NCBI RefSeq assembly: GCF_014873765.1
Contig: NZ_JADBGG010000020.1
Location: 25,751 to 89,750, forward strand
From: Desulfomicrobium macestii
GTDB lineage: Bacteria > Desulfobacterota > Desulfovibrionia > Desulfovibrionales > Desulfomicrobiaceae
Length of the DNA stretch: 64,000 nucleotides
Reading direction: 5' to 3'
The stretch's first letter is position 1. Each line of letters begins with the position of its first letter. The notes under the pieces are model-generated. The model was not told the origin of the DNA. It did no database searches and worked only from the letters and a program-made list of their open reading frames with translations. Positions 14,201 to 23,526 of the stretch are shown here, in pieces. Both the position numbers and the translations under genes were made by a program.

Positions 14201-16747
14201 ATGAAGGCTCTGCTCCCCCTCTTTTCCCGCCCCAGTCATTACCTCGGCACCGAGATCAACAGCGTCCACAAGGACCTGAAAACGGTCCGCGCCCACGTGG
14301 CCCTGGCCTTTCCGGATCTCTACGAAGTGGCCATGTCCTATCTTGGACAGAAGATTCTGTACGACATCGTCAACGGCACGGAACATTTCTACGCCGAGCG
14401 GGTCTTCGCGCCCACCGAGGACGTGGCCGAGGTGCTCCGGGCCCACGACACGCCCCTGGCCACCCTGGAGAGTGACACGCCGCTCAGGGATCTGGACGGC
14501 GTGCTCTTCAGCATCACCCATGAGCTGTGCTACACCAACGTGCTCTACATGCTCGATCTGGGGGGGATTCCCCTGCGTGCGGCGCAGCGTGGCGACGGGC
14601 ATCCGCTGGTCATCGCCGGAGGAGGCTGCACCTTCAACGCCGAGCCGCTGGCCGCTTTTGTCGATGTCATGGTGCTTGGCGACGGGGAGGAAATCCTGCC
14701 CGAGATGCTCGGACTCATCGCGCGCGGCAAGGACGAAGGCTGGGCCCGAGGCGAACTTATCAGGCGCCTGGCCGAGGTGCCCGGCGTGTACGTGCCTTCG
14801 TTTTTCGAGGACGACGGCCATGGGGCCATGCGCCCGCTGGACGGCGAGATGCCCCGGGTCGAGAAGCGCATCGTCATGGACATGAATGCGGTCTCCTTTC
14901 CGACGCGACAGATAGTGCCCTTCGGCAAGCCCGTGCATGACCGCTATTCGGTCGAGATCGCGCGCGGCTGCACCCGTGGCTGCCGCTTCTGTCAGGCGGG
15001 CATGATCTACCGCCCCGTGCGCGAGCGCGAGGTGGACGTGCTCGGCTCCATCATCGATCGCGGCCTGGCCGAGACGGGCAGCGAGGAATTGTCCTTCCTG
15101 TCGCTCAGCACCGGCGACTTCAGCGCGCTGGAAGCTCTTTTCCTGTCATCCTACAGCCATTGCAGGCAGGAGCAGGTCTCCATCTCCCTGCCGTCCCTGC
15201 GCGTGGGCTCCGTTTCCGAGGATCTCATGCGGCTCATGGGCAAGATCCGGCACACGGGCATGACCCTGGCCCCCGAGGCAGGCACCCAGCGGCTGCGCAA
15301 CGTCATCAACAAGGGCGTGACCGAGGACGAGCTGCTCGATCACACGGAGAAGGCCTTTCGCCTGGGTTGGCAGCAGGTCAAACTGTATTTCATGATGGGC
15401 TTGCCCACGGAGACCCGCGAGGATCTGCACGGCATTCTCGATCTGTGCCTGAAGGTCGCGGCCAGCGCCGGAAAGAACGTCAGGCGCCTTCAGGTCACGG
15501 CGGCGGTCTCGCCGTTCGTGCCCAAGCCGCACACCCCGTTTCAGTGGGAGCGGCAGATCTCCATGGCCGAGATCGAGGAACGGCTGGCCTATCTGCGCAA
15601 CATCTTCCGTCCCTACAAGAAGCTCAAGCTCAAGTGGCACCATTCGCACATGACCTGGCTCGAAGGGGTCTTCTCGCGCGGCGACCGGCACCTGGCTCCC
15701 GCCCTGGAGGCCGCCTACGCCAAGGGCGCGCTCTTCACCAGCTGGTCCGATCATCTGCGCCTAGAGCCGTGGCTTGAGGCCTTTGCCGAAACCGGCATCG
15801 ATGCGGAGTCCTATCTGCGCGAACGCGATCCAGAGCAGCCACTGCCCTGGGATCACCTCGCCTCCGGGGTGAGCCGCAAATATCTGCTCACCGAGCGCCG
15901 CCGCGCCTTGGAAGAGGCCGCCACTCCCGACTGCCGCTACGAGGCCTGCCGGTCCTGCGGGGTCTGCAACCTGGACGGTCGCGAATCCGAACTGACGCGC
16001 CAGGCGGCAGGCCATGACATCGTCCCGGTCATCAACCGCGCCACCCGAGATCAGGAAGACGCCGGGTTGGTGGACGAGCCGCCAACTCAAAACGCGGCTC
16101 CCTTCATCGACCTGCACAACAAGGAGCAGCGCTTTCGCCTGTGGTACTCCAAGACCGGCCCAGCCATGTACCTCAGCCAGCTTGAACTGCAACGGATTTT
16201 CGAGCGTGCGTTCCGCCGCGCGCGCATGCCCCTGGCTTTCAGCAGCGGCTTCCACCCCGCGCCGCTCCTGTCCTTTGCCCGGGCACTGCCGGTCGGCGTC
16301 GGCAGCATCTGCGAGTGGATGGATTTCTTCGTGCGCGAGCACATGGTCGTCAAGGATCTGCCCGTCCTGCTTGAAGCCGAGCTGCCCCAGGGCATGCGCG
16401 TGGTCAAGGTGGACGAGCTGCCCTGTCAGGGCAAGGCGCCCATCTCGAACCATGAGCGTTTTTCCCTTGGGTTCGTGAGCGCGGAAGACAGCCAGCGCTT
16501 CGCGGCCCGGCTTCCGGCCTTTCTGGAGGCGGCGGAGTGGAAGGTGTTCAAGCGGACCAAGAAGGGTGAACCCGGAGAAGTGGACGTACGGCCCATGGTC
16601 AAGTCCATCACGGAAGACGAAAAGGGCTTTGTCATCGATTTCGACTGGCAGACCCTCTATGTCAGCCCCATCTTCGTGCTGCAGGCCGTGGATCCGGAGT
16701 TCACGATGCTGCAGGGACGGCTGATCAAGACGGCCCAGTTTTTCTGA
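14201..16747 (+). CDS. Radical SAM protein (TIGR03960-type) fused to DUF2344 domain
   Basis: 848 residues. A B12-binding-like N-terminal half precedes the radical SAM core, whose iron-sulfur cysteines are C257, C261 and C264 in RGCTRGCRFCQAG. LAPEAGTQRLRNVINKG follows as a typical SAM-barrel segment. A cysteine-rich link (CRYEACRSCGVC, about residues 590-600) leads to a C-terminal DUF2344 domain from about residue 640 (FRLWYSKTGPAMYLSQLEL, then FSSGFHPAPLLSFARALPVG). In many bacteria the two parts are separate adjacent genes. The reaction is unknown; a role in tRNA or ribosome modification has been suggested by genomic context. Confidence 0.9.
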   Translation: MKALLPLFSRPSHYLGTEINSVHKDLKTVRAHVALAFPDLYEVAMSYLGQKILYDIVNGTEHFYAERVFAPTEDVAEVLRAHDTPLATLESDTPLRDLDGVLFSITHELCYTNVLYMLDLGGIPLRAAQRGDGHPLVIAGGGCTFNAEPLAAFVDVMVLGDGEEILPEMLGLIARGKDEGWARGELIRRLAEVPGVYVPSFFEDDGHGAMRPLDGEMPRVEKRIVMDMNAVSFPTRQIVPFGKPVHDRYSVEIARGCTRGCRFCQAGMIYRPVREREVDVLGSIIDRGLAETGSEELSFLSLSTGDFSALEALFLSSYSHCRQEQVSISLPSLRVGSVSEDLMRLMGKIRHTGMTLAPEAGTQRLRNVINKGVTEDELLDHTEKAFRLGWQQVKLYFMMGLPTETREDLHGILDLCLKVAASAGKNVRRLQVTAAVSPFVPKPHTPFQWERQISMAEIEERLAYLRNIFRPYKKLKLKWHHSHMTWLEGVFSRGDRHLAPALEAAYAKGALFTSWSDHLRLEPWLEAFAETGIDAESYLRERDPEQPLPWDHLASGVSRKYLLTERRRALEEAATPDCRYEACRSCGVCNLDGRESELTRQAAGHDIVPVINRATRDQEDAGLVDEPPTQNAAPFIDLHNKEQRFRLWYSKTGPAMYLSQLELQRIFERAFRRARMPLAFSSGFHPAPLLSFARALPVGVGSICEWMDFFVREHMVVKDLPVLLEAELPQGMRVVKVDELPCQGKAPISNHERFSLGFVSAEDSQRFAARLPAFLEAAEWKVFKRTKKGEPGEVDVRPMVKSITEDEKGFVIDFDWQTLYVSPIFVLQAVDPEFTMLQGRLIKTAQFF

Positions 16748-16761
16748 GGCGCAAAATGAAA

Positions 16762-16785
16762 AAGGCGAAGCAAGTGCTTCGCCTT
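16762..16785 (-). terminator. Hairpin between convergent genes
   Basis: A perfect 10-bp stem AAGGCGAAGC-AAGT-GCTTCGCCTT. Read on the minus strand it is followed by TTTTTCATTTT and should terminate mucR. On the plus strand only three T residues follow, so termination of the radical SAM gene is weaker. Confidence 0.75.
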
Positions 16786-16807
16786 TCCGGTTGGTACAGA
16801 GGCAAGA

Positions 16808-17200
16808 TTACTTCTTGACCCGTTTTTCCCAGAGCTTCATGTCCTGCATCTTCTTGCGGCGGTCACGAGCCAGGGATTTGGCCACCAGGGACGTGCCCTT
16901 CTTGTAGCCCCATTTTTCCCGGTATTCTTCGGGGGTGAGGCCGTGGGTTGCCAGGTGGCGTTTGGTCAGCACCTTGAACGACTTCGAGCATTCCATGCAG
17001 ATGATGCTTTTTTCGCGGATGGCTTTTTTGGCATCATCAAGAGACAGGGTTGCTTCGGGTTCGGGCTGGTTTCCTTCGGCGACGTTCTTGATTCCTTCGG
17101 TCAACGAACGAATCATGGACGTCAGCTCTTCCTCGGTCATGTTGCGCACACTGGCTTGTGCTTTGACGATTTCGAGCGCTTGTTTTACATAATCTTCCAT
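16808..17200 (-). CDS. MucR/Ros-type zinc-finger transcription regulator
   Basis: 130 residues. The prokaryotic zinc finger is C68-x2-C71-x10-H82-x3-H86 in the phrase CMECSKSFKVLTKRHLATH, followed by the family segment GLTPEEYREKWGYKKG and a basic C-terminus (ARDRRKKMQDMKLWEKRVKK). The acidic N-terminal helix resembles the oligomerisation part of MucR. These proteins bind AT-rich DNA and control exopolysaccharide, motility and cell-cycle genes; many sulfate reducers carry several paralogues. The AT-rich upstream region (17201-17363) would hold its promoter. Confidence 0.88.
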   Translation of the reverse strand: MEDYVKQALEIVKAQASVRNMTEEELTSMIRSLTEGIKNVAEGNQPEPEATLSLDDAKKAIREKSIICMECSKSFKVLTKRHLATHGLTPEEYREKWGYKKGTSLVAKSLARDRRKKMQDMKLWEKRVKK

Positions 17201-17363
17201 GTGTAACCTCCAACTATCGCGTATTTGTAATTAGTAGGGTTAGTTTCGTTCTGTAAATTTGTCAACACGCTATAAATGTTTACGGTGATACATCCAAAAT
17301 TGAGTGCACGATATTTTTTCATTCAGGAAAACTAATCGATAATAACGCTACAGGGAGAAAAAA

Positions 17364-17846
17364 ATGGCAATTCCGCACAATGCGATGAACGACATGGCCC
17401 AGGTTTTTCATTTTGAATTTTGGCTTCGCTATTATTTTATCGAAGAGCAGGATGGCAGCCTTTTTATTAAATTGACTGAAGAGCAGGAAAAACAGATGCA
17501 GGCCAAATTCCCCGAATACTGGGAGTTGGCGGAGAGCGTGCAAGGCCGTCCCCTGTCCCCCGAGCTGTCCCAGCAGGCCGTGGTCGAGTTTCTCCAGGTC
17601 AACTTCGAAGGCAAGAAATACCCGGCCAACACCGTTTTGAAGGTTCTGGACAGCAAGGATTTTTCAGTTGAGATGTATCTGTTCGACACCTGGGTGGATC
17701 TGCATGAAGATCAGCTCATGCAGAAGATCTTCGGGTTCGACTACTGGATGCAGATTTACGGTGAATGGAAGACGACGGAGAAGGCGCAGCAATTGCTTCA
17801 GTCCCTCAAGCTGCAGATGCAGGGCGAGCACGGAGCCATGAACTGA
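17364..17846 (+). CDS. Conserved hypothetical protein, 160 residues
   Basis: ATG with ACAGGGAGA upstream. The protein is soluble, acidic and rich in aromatic residues (HFEFWLRYYFIEEQDG; FDTWVDLHEDQLMQKIFGFDYWMQIYGEW), with no signal peptide, membrane segment or catalytic motif I recognise. The AT-rich region upstream is shared with the divergent mucR gene. It ends in a strong bidirectional hairpin against the T6SS module. Confidence 0.6.
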   Translation: MAIPHNAMNDMAQVFHFEFWLRYYFIEEQDGSLFIKLTEEQEKQMQAKFPEYWELAESVQGRPLSPELSQQAVVEFLQVNFEGKKYPANTVLKVLDSKDFSVEMYLFDTWVDLHEDQLMQKIFGFDYWMQIYGEWKTTEKAQQLLQSLKLQMQGEHGAMN

Positions 17847-17886
17847 AAAACGCTTGAGCGTCGGGTTTCGGACATAATTCTCGGAC

Positions 17887-17933
17887 AAAATGGGTGACGG
17901 GCAGCAGTATGGCTACTGCCCGTCACCCATTTT
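17887..17933. terminator. 18-bp perfect inverted repeat, bidirectional terminator
   Basis: AAAATGGGTGACGGGCAG (17887-17904) and CTGCCCGTCACCCATTTT (17916-17933) are exact complements around an 11-base loop. Each arm is followed by TTTT in the outgoing direction, so it can terminate both the plus-strand hypothetical gene and the minus-strand T6SS unit. Unusually, the right arm is the last six codons of the minus-strand gene, whose stop codon lies in the loop. Confidence 0.8.
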
Positions 17934-19133
17934 CACGCCCACGGCCGGAAGTTCAGCCCTAAGCTCAGGCAGGGCTTCCCGGGCCTTGTCGTAGAGGGCC
18001 TGCTGGGCCGCTTTTTCCTCGGCCTGCCGGGCCTTGAACTCGTCGTAGGCGATCTTGCTTTCCTTGAGGGCGGCTTCGTATTCGGACTGGGTCATGCAGG
18101 GGACGAAGTTGATTTTGGGGATGCCTTTGAGGAATTTTTGGGCATAGATTTCGGCATTTGCTCCTGTCGAAGAAATATTTCGGTTTGTTGAAAACTCGCC
18201 ATTATTTTCAAGTCTGGCCATCAACGCAGAATAAAAAAAAGCTTTTTTACAGTCTTGTTTGATGGCTAAGTACATATCATCTCTACGCTCTTGGCCGTCC
18301 TCATAAAGGAATACCAACATTGCTCCAGTATCAGCGTCGCCATTCCTTATGGATTGATCCCAATAATGCACAGTCATTTGACATGATTCATCCAAAGGGC
18401 GCTCAGCGCGGTCTCTTGCATACGCAGCCCCTGCGAAATAATTCGCCCACGCATCTCCGAGTTCCGCTGCACGGACCACCCAGTACCATTTCTCCCTTTC
18501 ACCCTTGGCGATGTAATCAGGCATGGGGTTTTTGATTTCTTGCCCTGGCAGGGGTGTGAAGTCGTCTCCCTTGAAAGAGTAGTCGCTGATGAACATCATG
18601 CTCTTGCGGTTTCCCGCCAGAGCGCTTTTGCGGAAATGCTTCGGGCCGTTCACGTACACCGGTGCATGACTCAGGGGAGGAAAGCCGGAGAGCCAGTGCA
18701 GGTAGAACATGCCTAAAAGCCAGTGGCCCTCGCCCTCGCCAAGATGTCGGATGAGCCACGCTTCTATGGATGAAACATCGATACCTTCAGAGAACTCCGG
18801 GTCCACGTGCGGAAGGACAGCGGCCATGGCCAGGGCGTGGATGTCGCCTGCGAGCCCTTTTTCGATGAGGTTACGAAGTTCTCTCTGTTTTTCGAATGCG
18901 TTTAAACCATTTCCGGTGGCCGATAGCGTTGTTTTATAAGCATACCGAATGAACTCTACATCAGTGGACAGTTCCTCATCGGCAGGTCCCGAAGCTTCCT
19001 CGTAAAAGAACTTTGCCTGCTCGGCCGGGGTGGCGTGCGCCGTGAGCATAAGAGAGAGATGGCAGGCAAGCATTGCGAAGGAGATGATGAAATATTTCAT
19101 CGCCGCTTTCTTCATTGCTAGAGTTTCCGTCAT
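17913..19133 (-). CDS. Periplasmic Sel1-like repeat protein, partner of T6SS effector
   Basis: 406 residues. A Sec signal peptide (AAMKYFIISFAMLACHLSLMLTAHA) is followed by helix pairs of Sel1/TPR type (LAGDIHALAMAAVLP; KWYWVVRAAELGDAWANYFAGAAYARD; SIRNGDADTGAMLVFLYEDG) and a coiled C-terminus rich in Ala, Glu and Lys. The start overlaps the stop of the VasX-like effector by 4 bp, so they are made together. Sel1-repeat periplasmic proteins act as immunity factors for some type VI lipase effectors. By position this is the best candidate immunity protein here, but that is inference. Codons around 18160-18420 are notably AT-rich. Confidence 0.65.
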   Translation of the reverse strand: MTETLAMKKAAMKYFIISFAMLACHLSLMLTAHATPAEQAKFFYEEASGPADEELSTDVEFIRYAYKTTLSATGNGLNAFEKQRELRNLIEKGLAGDIHALAMAAVLPHVDPEFSEGIDVSSIEAWLIRHLGEGEGHWLLGMFYLHWLSGFPPLSHAPVYVNGPKHFRKSALAGNRKSMMFISDYSFKGDDFTPLPGQEIKNPMPDYIAKGEREKWYWVVRAAELGDAWANYFAGAAYARDRAERPLDESCQMTVHYWDQSIRNGDADTGAMLVFLYEDGQERRDDMYLAIKQDCKKAFFYSALMARLENNGEFSTNRNISSTGANAEIYAQKFLKGIPKINFVPCMTQSEYEAALKESKIAYDEFKARQAEEKAAQQALYDKAREALPELRAELPAVGVKMGDGQ

Positions 19134-22100
19134 GAGAAATTCCCCTGGGTCTGGGCGATGTCGTTCTCCGAAAAGTCCTCGGCCGTGACGTCGCGCTGCA
19201 GCGACACATCGAGGAAGCTCCGTGCTGAAGAGAAGAGTTCCATATCATCATTGAACATGTGGAATACGGCAGAGGGCAGGGCAATGGAGTAGTCGCCCGG
19301 TCCTGGTGTTTTTTCGAGGCGATCCTTCACGAGAAGCAGGATCTTGGCCACATCGAACTCGAGCACGGTCTTCTGGATTCCATCCACTGTGTAGTCCTGA
19401 GGCTCTCGGGCCAGTTGCCCGCCGTCCAGATCGACGGTCACGCCGCCAGTCCCGGACGCATTGCGCACGATGACGCCGACACCGGCTGCGACAGGGCCGA
19501 GGATTGCCCCGGAAATGCAGCTCGTGACCACCTGCAGCCTGTTTCCGGCAGCGAGGCCCATCTCGATGCGGGGGCTGTAGAGGGCTCCCACGTCTTTATG
19601 TACGTGTGCGAAGAAATCCTTCCAGGCCGCTTTCGCTTCCTGCTCTTGCGGCGAAGAGAAGACTATTGTTTTTCCGAACGGATCAAAAATGGGGCTGCTG
19701 TCCAGAATTTTTCGGGTGGAGGCGTCCGCCCAGTAATTGTTCTTGGCGGCGGTCTCCAAAGTATCGTCCTTGAAGAGATCGGCAGCAAGGGGCGTCCCCA
19801 TGCCCGCGATGAAGGCCCCCGCGCCGCACAGCAGCGAGGATGTGGTCACTGCGACGGCTCCGAGCGCAAAGGTGGCCAGGCCACCCATGAAGGTCACGGC
19901 AGCCGCGTCAAAGTCCTTGTTTCGCATCAGTTTGAAGACATCCAGAGTGTCCATGACCAGGCCGAGGGCAAGGCCGGTGATCTGGTGAAACAGGACAGTG
20001 AGCAGGCGGAACGAGTGTATGCGTACGCGTTTCGCCAAGGCCATTTCCAGCACTACAAGGCCGTCGGCCGTCACGGAGGCGACATCGCGCAGGAAGGGCG
20101 CAAGGTCCTTGCGAGCGGACTTCAATTCGTCCGTGAGTTGAAAGGCCGTCATGATCAGGTTGATCCCGCTCATGCATCCATCCAGCGCGTTGACGGCCCG
20201 GCCAAGGGAAGTCACGAAATGGAAACGGGCTTCTGTCTGGATGTGATTTATCTGGGTTTGATCGAAACCTGTCCTGGCAATAGCTCGTTCGATTTTTGTG
20301 CTGGTGCGCAACTCATAGCTCTGCCTCCACGTCAGAATATTCTCTTGCAGATCGGACAGGGCCTTCTGCTCCATGCTATCGCTGAGGGCCAGAGCTTGCC
20401 ATGCTTGCGCCTGCTCCTCGCGCAGACTTTTGATCCTGTCCCGCTTTTGTTGGATTTTGGCATGGGTGGACACGCGCAGGTCGGACGAGCGCAGAGGCAT
20501 GCCCATGGCGCCCGTGTGTCGTTCGTAGCTGTGGATAAGTTCCGTGCGCGCCGAGATCAGGGCTGTTTTGGCTTGCTGGATTTCTCTCTCGATCTGGCGC
20601 ATTTGCTTGCCTGACCCCAGCGGATCGAGCGTTGCCCGAGTCAGGGCGTCCTTGGCATTGTTCCATCCAGCTTTCGCTGAGGCAAAGGATTGCTCGGCTT
20701 GTTTGAGTCTGAGTTTTTCCGCGTCGAGAGCCGGAGCGTATCTGGTCTTTGAGATGAGATAATCGGACCACGCCCTCTGGCTCCCTTTCTCAGCTTCTTT
20801 AAGATTGGCTTGGGCGCGTTTGACTTTCGCCGCCCAGAAAGCCTCTTCCTTGCGAAGTTTCCCAATTCCCAGGCTGGCGCTTCTGTATTCCCGCTCCGCA
20901 ATTTCGCACTGGTTTTTTGCCGTCTTGAGTTTATCGAATTCCTTTTTGAGGAATATCTCCAAGGGCATGGTGAAGGCGCCGACTACCGAATGGAGGGTGT
21001 CGAAGGTCTTCTTCACTGCGGAGTCATCGGCGGTTTCGGCCTCTCCGGGGATGGGGTAGAATTCGGAATTGACCCAGACCTGAGCCGCGAAGGACCCGTC
21101 GGCCAGGGTTCTCGAAGGCTCGGCGGGTGGGAAACCCAGACGCCTGTTGAAGGCGGTGATGATCGGCTGGACTCTTGCGGCCGTCCCCGCTTTCTTGGAG
21201 CGATCCGCCATGTACGAGGTCAGCTGTGTCAGAAGAAGACCGTATTCATTGCCGGGCACTGACCCTTCGCCCACGATCCGCTCGAAAAGCCCGAGAAAGG
21301 GTGATCCTTGGGAAAAGAGACCGTCCAGAACGACGAAGGACGGGAGCCGGGCGGCGATATTGTGAAACGCTCCGGCCAGGATGGCCAGGCGGGCCACGGT
21401 CAGGGGATCGGCCGGGATTTCATCGCTGTTGAAGGCCGTGGCGGGGTCCACCGGGTAAGGCTTTTTCTGGTCGTCGCTCAGGAAGAAATTCCCGAGCTGG
21501 AACTGGAAGGAGTAGATGGGCCTCGTGTCCTGCACGAGGGCCTGCCAGCTCCCGGTGATGAAATTCAGGCGATCCTCCAGATATTCCAGCGCTTCGGAGT
21601 GGCTTCGTTTGAAATTGTTGTAGGGAGCGAGGTCCGGCAGGAACGCTGCCCGTGGCTGCTCAGGTTCGTAATGGCAGTCGCCGGGCCTGACGGGCGGCTT
21701 GATGACGCGATTGTCCTTTCTCCCCTTCGACTCCGCATACAGCCTGGTCAGCTCCCCCGAAACGATCATGGGTTCGTGCCAACGCGCATACAGGGACAGA
21801 TCTTCCAGCCCCGCGCTATACGCCGCGACCATGTCGTAGATCATGCCCACGGGGTCGGCCAGACAGGCCACGTGGGTGTCGTGGTGTGTCGACTCCGGCA
21901 ACGGTTTGGCGCTAAAGGGCGAGGCCGAGGCATCCCAGCGTTTCCAGGGGGAGAGTCTGCCGCACAGTTCCTGCGGCGACCATTCCTTGCTTTCCGCCGG
22001 TTTGCGTTCCTCGAAAAGGTTGACCCCCGCGCCCTCTTGGCGCAGCCGCAGCAGGCAGCCGGGCTCTTCGGCGTATTCCTCCACATGGTTGGGCAGGTCG

Positions 22101-22636
22101 TCGGCATGAAAGCAGGTTGGGGATGCTTCATAGGAGTACTGGCGCAGTCCGGGGTTCACCGCCTTGCCGAGGGTCACGAGTTGCATCTGCTCGTAGGGAT
22201 CGGCCGCGAGGTTCCTGCGCATCTCTTTCCAGACTTCCTTGTCGCGCTCGCTTGGGAACTCCTCCTCGGACTTGGGGATGCGGATGAAGAGCATGTAGAG
22301 CTGGCTCACCTCCCGTGGCACCGCAATGGTGTCCGGCCTGCTCGCAAACCCCGTGCTGCGGGGTCCGTCAAGCATGGTCAGTCTGCCGCCCTTGGCAGCG
22401 AAGACGGCAATGTTTTCTTCGGTGGGGTTGGAGTTCCACGTGGCTAAGACATATCCGCTGTCCAGGGTGCGCAGGGTGTAGGCGTGATTGACCTCGGGCA
22501 GGTTCGCGCCCGGCTTGAAGGCCTTCAATACGTTGTCCGGAATGGTGCAGTCCGTGTGCGTGCAGAGAGCGAAGCGTACGGGGATGATGTGTCTGAAACT
22601 GCAAGGGATGATTTTTACCTCATTGATTAGCGGCAT
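19130..22636 (-). CDS. VasX-like type VI secretion effector (pore-forming type)
   Basis: 1168 residues from the ATG at 22636, which has GGAGG upstream; the longer frame from 22786 runs antisense to nothing real and lacks a site. The N-terminus (IIPCSFRHIIPVRFALCTH, then YTLRTLDSGYVLATW) resembles the toxin VasX N-terminal region. Residues about 555-790 form long charged coiled coils. Hydrophobic segments occur at about 875-893, 914-948 (LATFALGAVAVTTSSLLCGA) and 1035-1058 (ISGAILGPVAAGVGVIV), as expected of a colicin-like pore former. It sits behind vgrG and a DUF4123 adaptor. No enzymatic motif is seen. The effector assignment is strong; the pore mechanism is inferred. Confidence 0.75.
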   Translation of the reverse strand: MPLINEVKIIPCSFRHIIPVRFALCTHTDCTIPDNVLKAFKPGANLPEVNHAYTLRTLDSGYVLATWNSNPTEENIAVFAAKGGRLTMLDGPRSTGFASRPDTIAVPREVSQLYMLFIRIPKSEEEFPSERDKEVWKEMRRNLAADPYEQMQLVTLGKAVNPGLRQYSYEASPTCFHADDLPNHVEEYAEEPGCLLRLRQEGAGVNLFEERKPAESKEWSPQELCGRLSPWKRWDASASPFSAKPLPESTHHDTHVACLADPVGMIYDMVAAYSAGLEDLSLYARWHEPMIVSGELTRLYAESKGRKDNRVIKPPVRPGDCHYEPEQPRAAFLPDLAPYNNFKRSHSEALEYLEDRLNFITGSWQALVQDTRPIYSFQFQLGNFFLSDDQKKPYPVDPATAFNSDEIPADPLTVARLAILAGAFHNIAARLPSFVVLDGLFSQGSPFLGLFERIVGEGSVPGNEYGLLLTQLTSYMADRSKKAGTAARVQPIITAFNRRLGFPPAEPSRTLADGSFAAQVWVNSEFYPIPGEAETADDSAVKKTFDTLHSVVGAFTMPLEIFLKKEFDKLKTAKNQCEIAEREYRSASLGIGKLRKEEAFWAAKVKRAQANLKEAEKGSQRAWSDYLISKTRYAPALDAEKLRLKQAEQSFASAKAGWNNAKDALTRATLDPLGSGKQMRQIEREIQQAKTALISARTELIHSYERHTGAMGMPLRSSDLRVSTHAKIQQKRDRIKSLREEQAQAWQALALSDSMEQKALSDLQENILTWRQSYELRTSTKIERAIARTGFDQTQINHIQTEARFHFVTSLGRAVNALDGCMSGINLIMTAFQLTDELKSARKDLAPFLRDVASVTADGLVVLEMALAKRVRIHSFRLLTVLFHQITGLALGLVMDTLDVFKLMRNKDFDAAAVTFMGGLATFALGAVAVTTSSLLCGAGAFIAGMGTPLAADLFKDDTLETAAKNNYWADASTRKILDSSPIFDPFGKTIVFSSPQEQEAKAAWKDFFAHVHKDVGALYSPRIEMGLAAGNRLQVVTSCISGAILGPVAAGVGVIVRNASGTGGVTVDLDGGQLAREPQDYTVDGIQKTVLEFDVAKILLLVKDRLEKTPGPGDYSIALPSAVFHMFNDDMELFSSARSFLDVSLQRDVTAEDFSENDIAQTQGNFS

Positions 22637-23526
22637 AAGGCGATCCTCCGGTGAGCGGGTATGGTCGTCTTCAGCAGATGCGCATCGAAGTCTCCGGTCG
22701 ACTCCGGGTTGCCGTGCAGCAGCGTTCGGATATCCAAAAGTTGTGAGAAGTCTGTGATGCCGTATTTCTTCTGCAATTCGTGGCATTCGGCCCTGACCCC
22801 TTCCCGTTCGGCCTCGTTGACGGGTCCGTGGGAGCGGCTGGACAGAATACGGACATCGCAGCCGTGAAAACGCCTCGAAAAGGTTTTTTCGCGCTCTGTG
22901 AGGTCGCCCTTCAACGTCGCGATATGACGATCGAGAAGCCGCGTTTCCCGGAGTTCATGGAAGTCGTCCAGAAAGGAAAGCGGGATGCGCAACGCTTCAC
23001 GCACCTGCGTTCGGTCTTCCGGAATTTCGCAATGGATCCAGGCTCCGATGCTCTCGGCAATGTCGGCGCGCAAAAGAATGGAGAACAGGCCTCGCACCAC
23101 AAGCGGAAACACTGCCGGAATCTGCATGCAGTCGCACAGCACCTGCGGGTCCTGCCATCGGCACAAGGTGTGGCCCCCTGCTTCCCTGGACGGAAAAATA
23201 GCCTGGGTCAGCGTGGCGGCGGTCGTTTCGAGATCGCCCGGTCCCGAAAGAAAGACGCCGAGACAGGAACATCGATCTTCCGTGAGAAACCACTCCACCA
23301 GAGGGCTTTGCGCGGTTACGCTCACCAGCATGGGGCTCAGGGAGAGCAATGCTCCAAGTGACGGGTTCGACGCAAACAGGAATGCGTATTGAGGATTCTG
23401 CTCAAGGCTGAAAATGTCTTGCAGGCAGTCGTTCTTTGCCGCGCCTTCCAGGAGCAGCCAGGTGCGGCGTCCGGATTCGACTTGGAGCCGGAACCACTCA
23501 TCGACCAACGTAGTCGCCTTGATCAT
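22627..23526 (-). CDS. DUF4123 family T6SS effector chaperone/adaptor
   Basis: 299 residues; the ATG overlaps the vgrG stop (ATGA) and GGAGG precedes it. DUF4123 proteins (TEC/Tap type) load a cognate effector onto VgrG. The N-terminal half shows the family pattern: TWLLLEGAAKNDCLQDIF, then SPMLVSVTAQSPLVEWFL, then CLGVFLSGPGDLETTAATLTQ and a later CRWQDPQVLCDCM. It overlaps the downstream effector by 10 bases, which fits a dedicated adaptor-effector pair. Confidence 0.82.
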   Translation of the reverse strand: MIKATTLVDEWFRLQVESGRRTWLLLEGAAKNDCLQDIFSLEQNPQYAFLFASNPSLGALLSLSPMLVSVTAQSPLVEWFLTEDRCSCLGVFLSGPGDLETTAATLTQAIFPSREAGGHTLCRWQDPQVLCDCMQIPAVFPLVVRGLFSILLRADIAESIGAWIHCEIPEDRTQVREALRIPLSFLDDFHELRETRLLDRHIATLKGDLTEREKTFSRRFHGCDVRILSSRSHGPVNEAEREGVRAECHELQKKYGITDFSQLLDIRTLLHGNPESTGDFDAHLLKTTIPAHRRIALCR

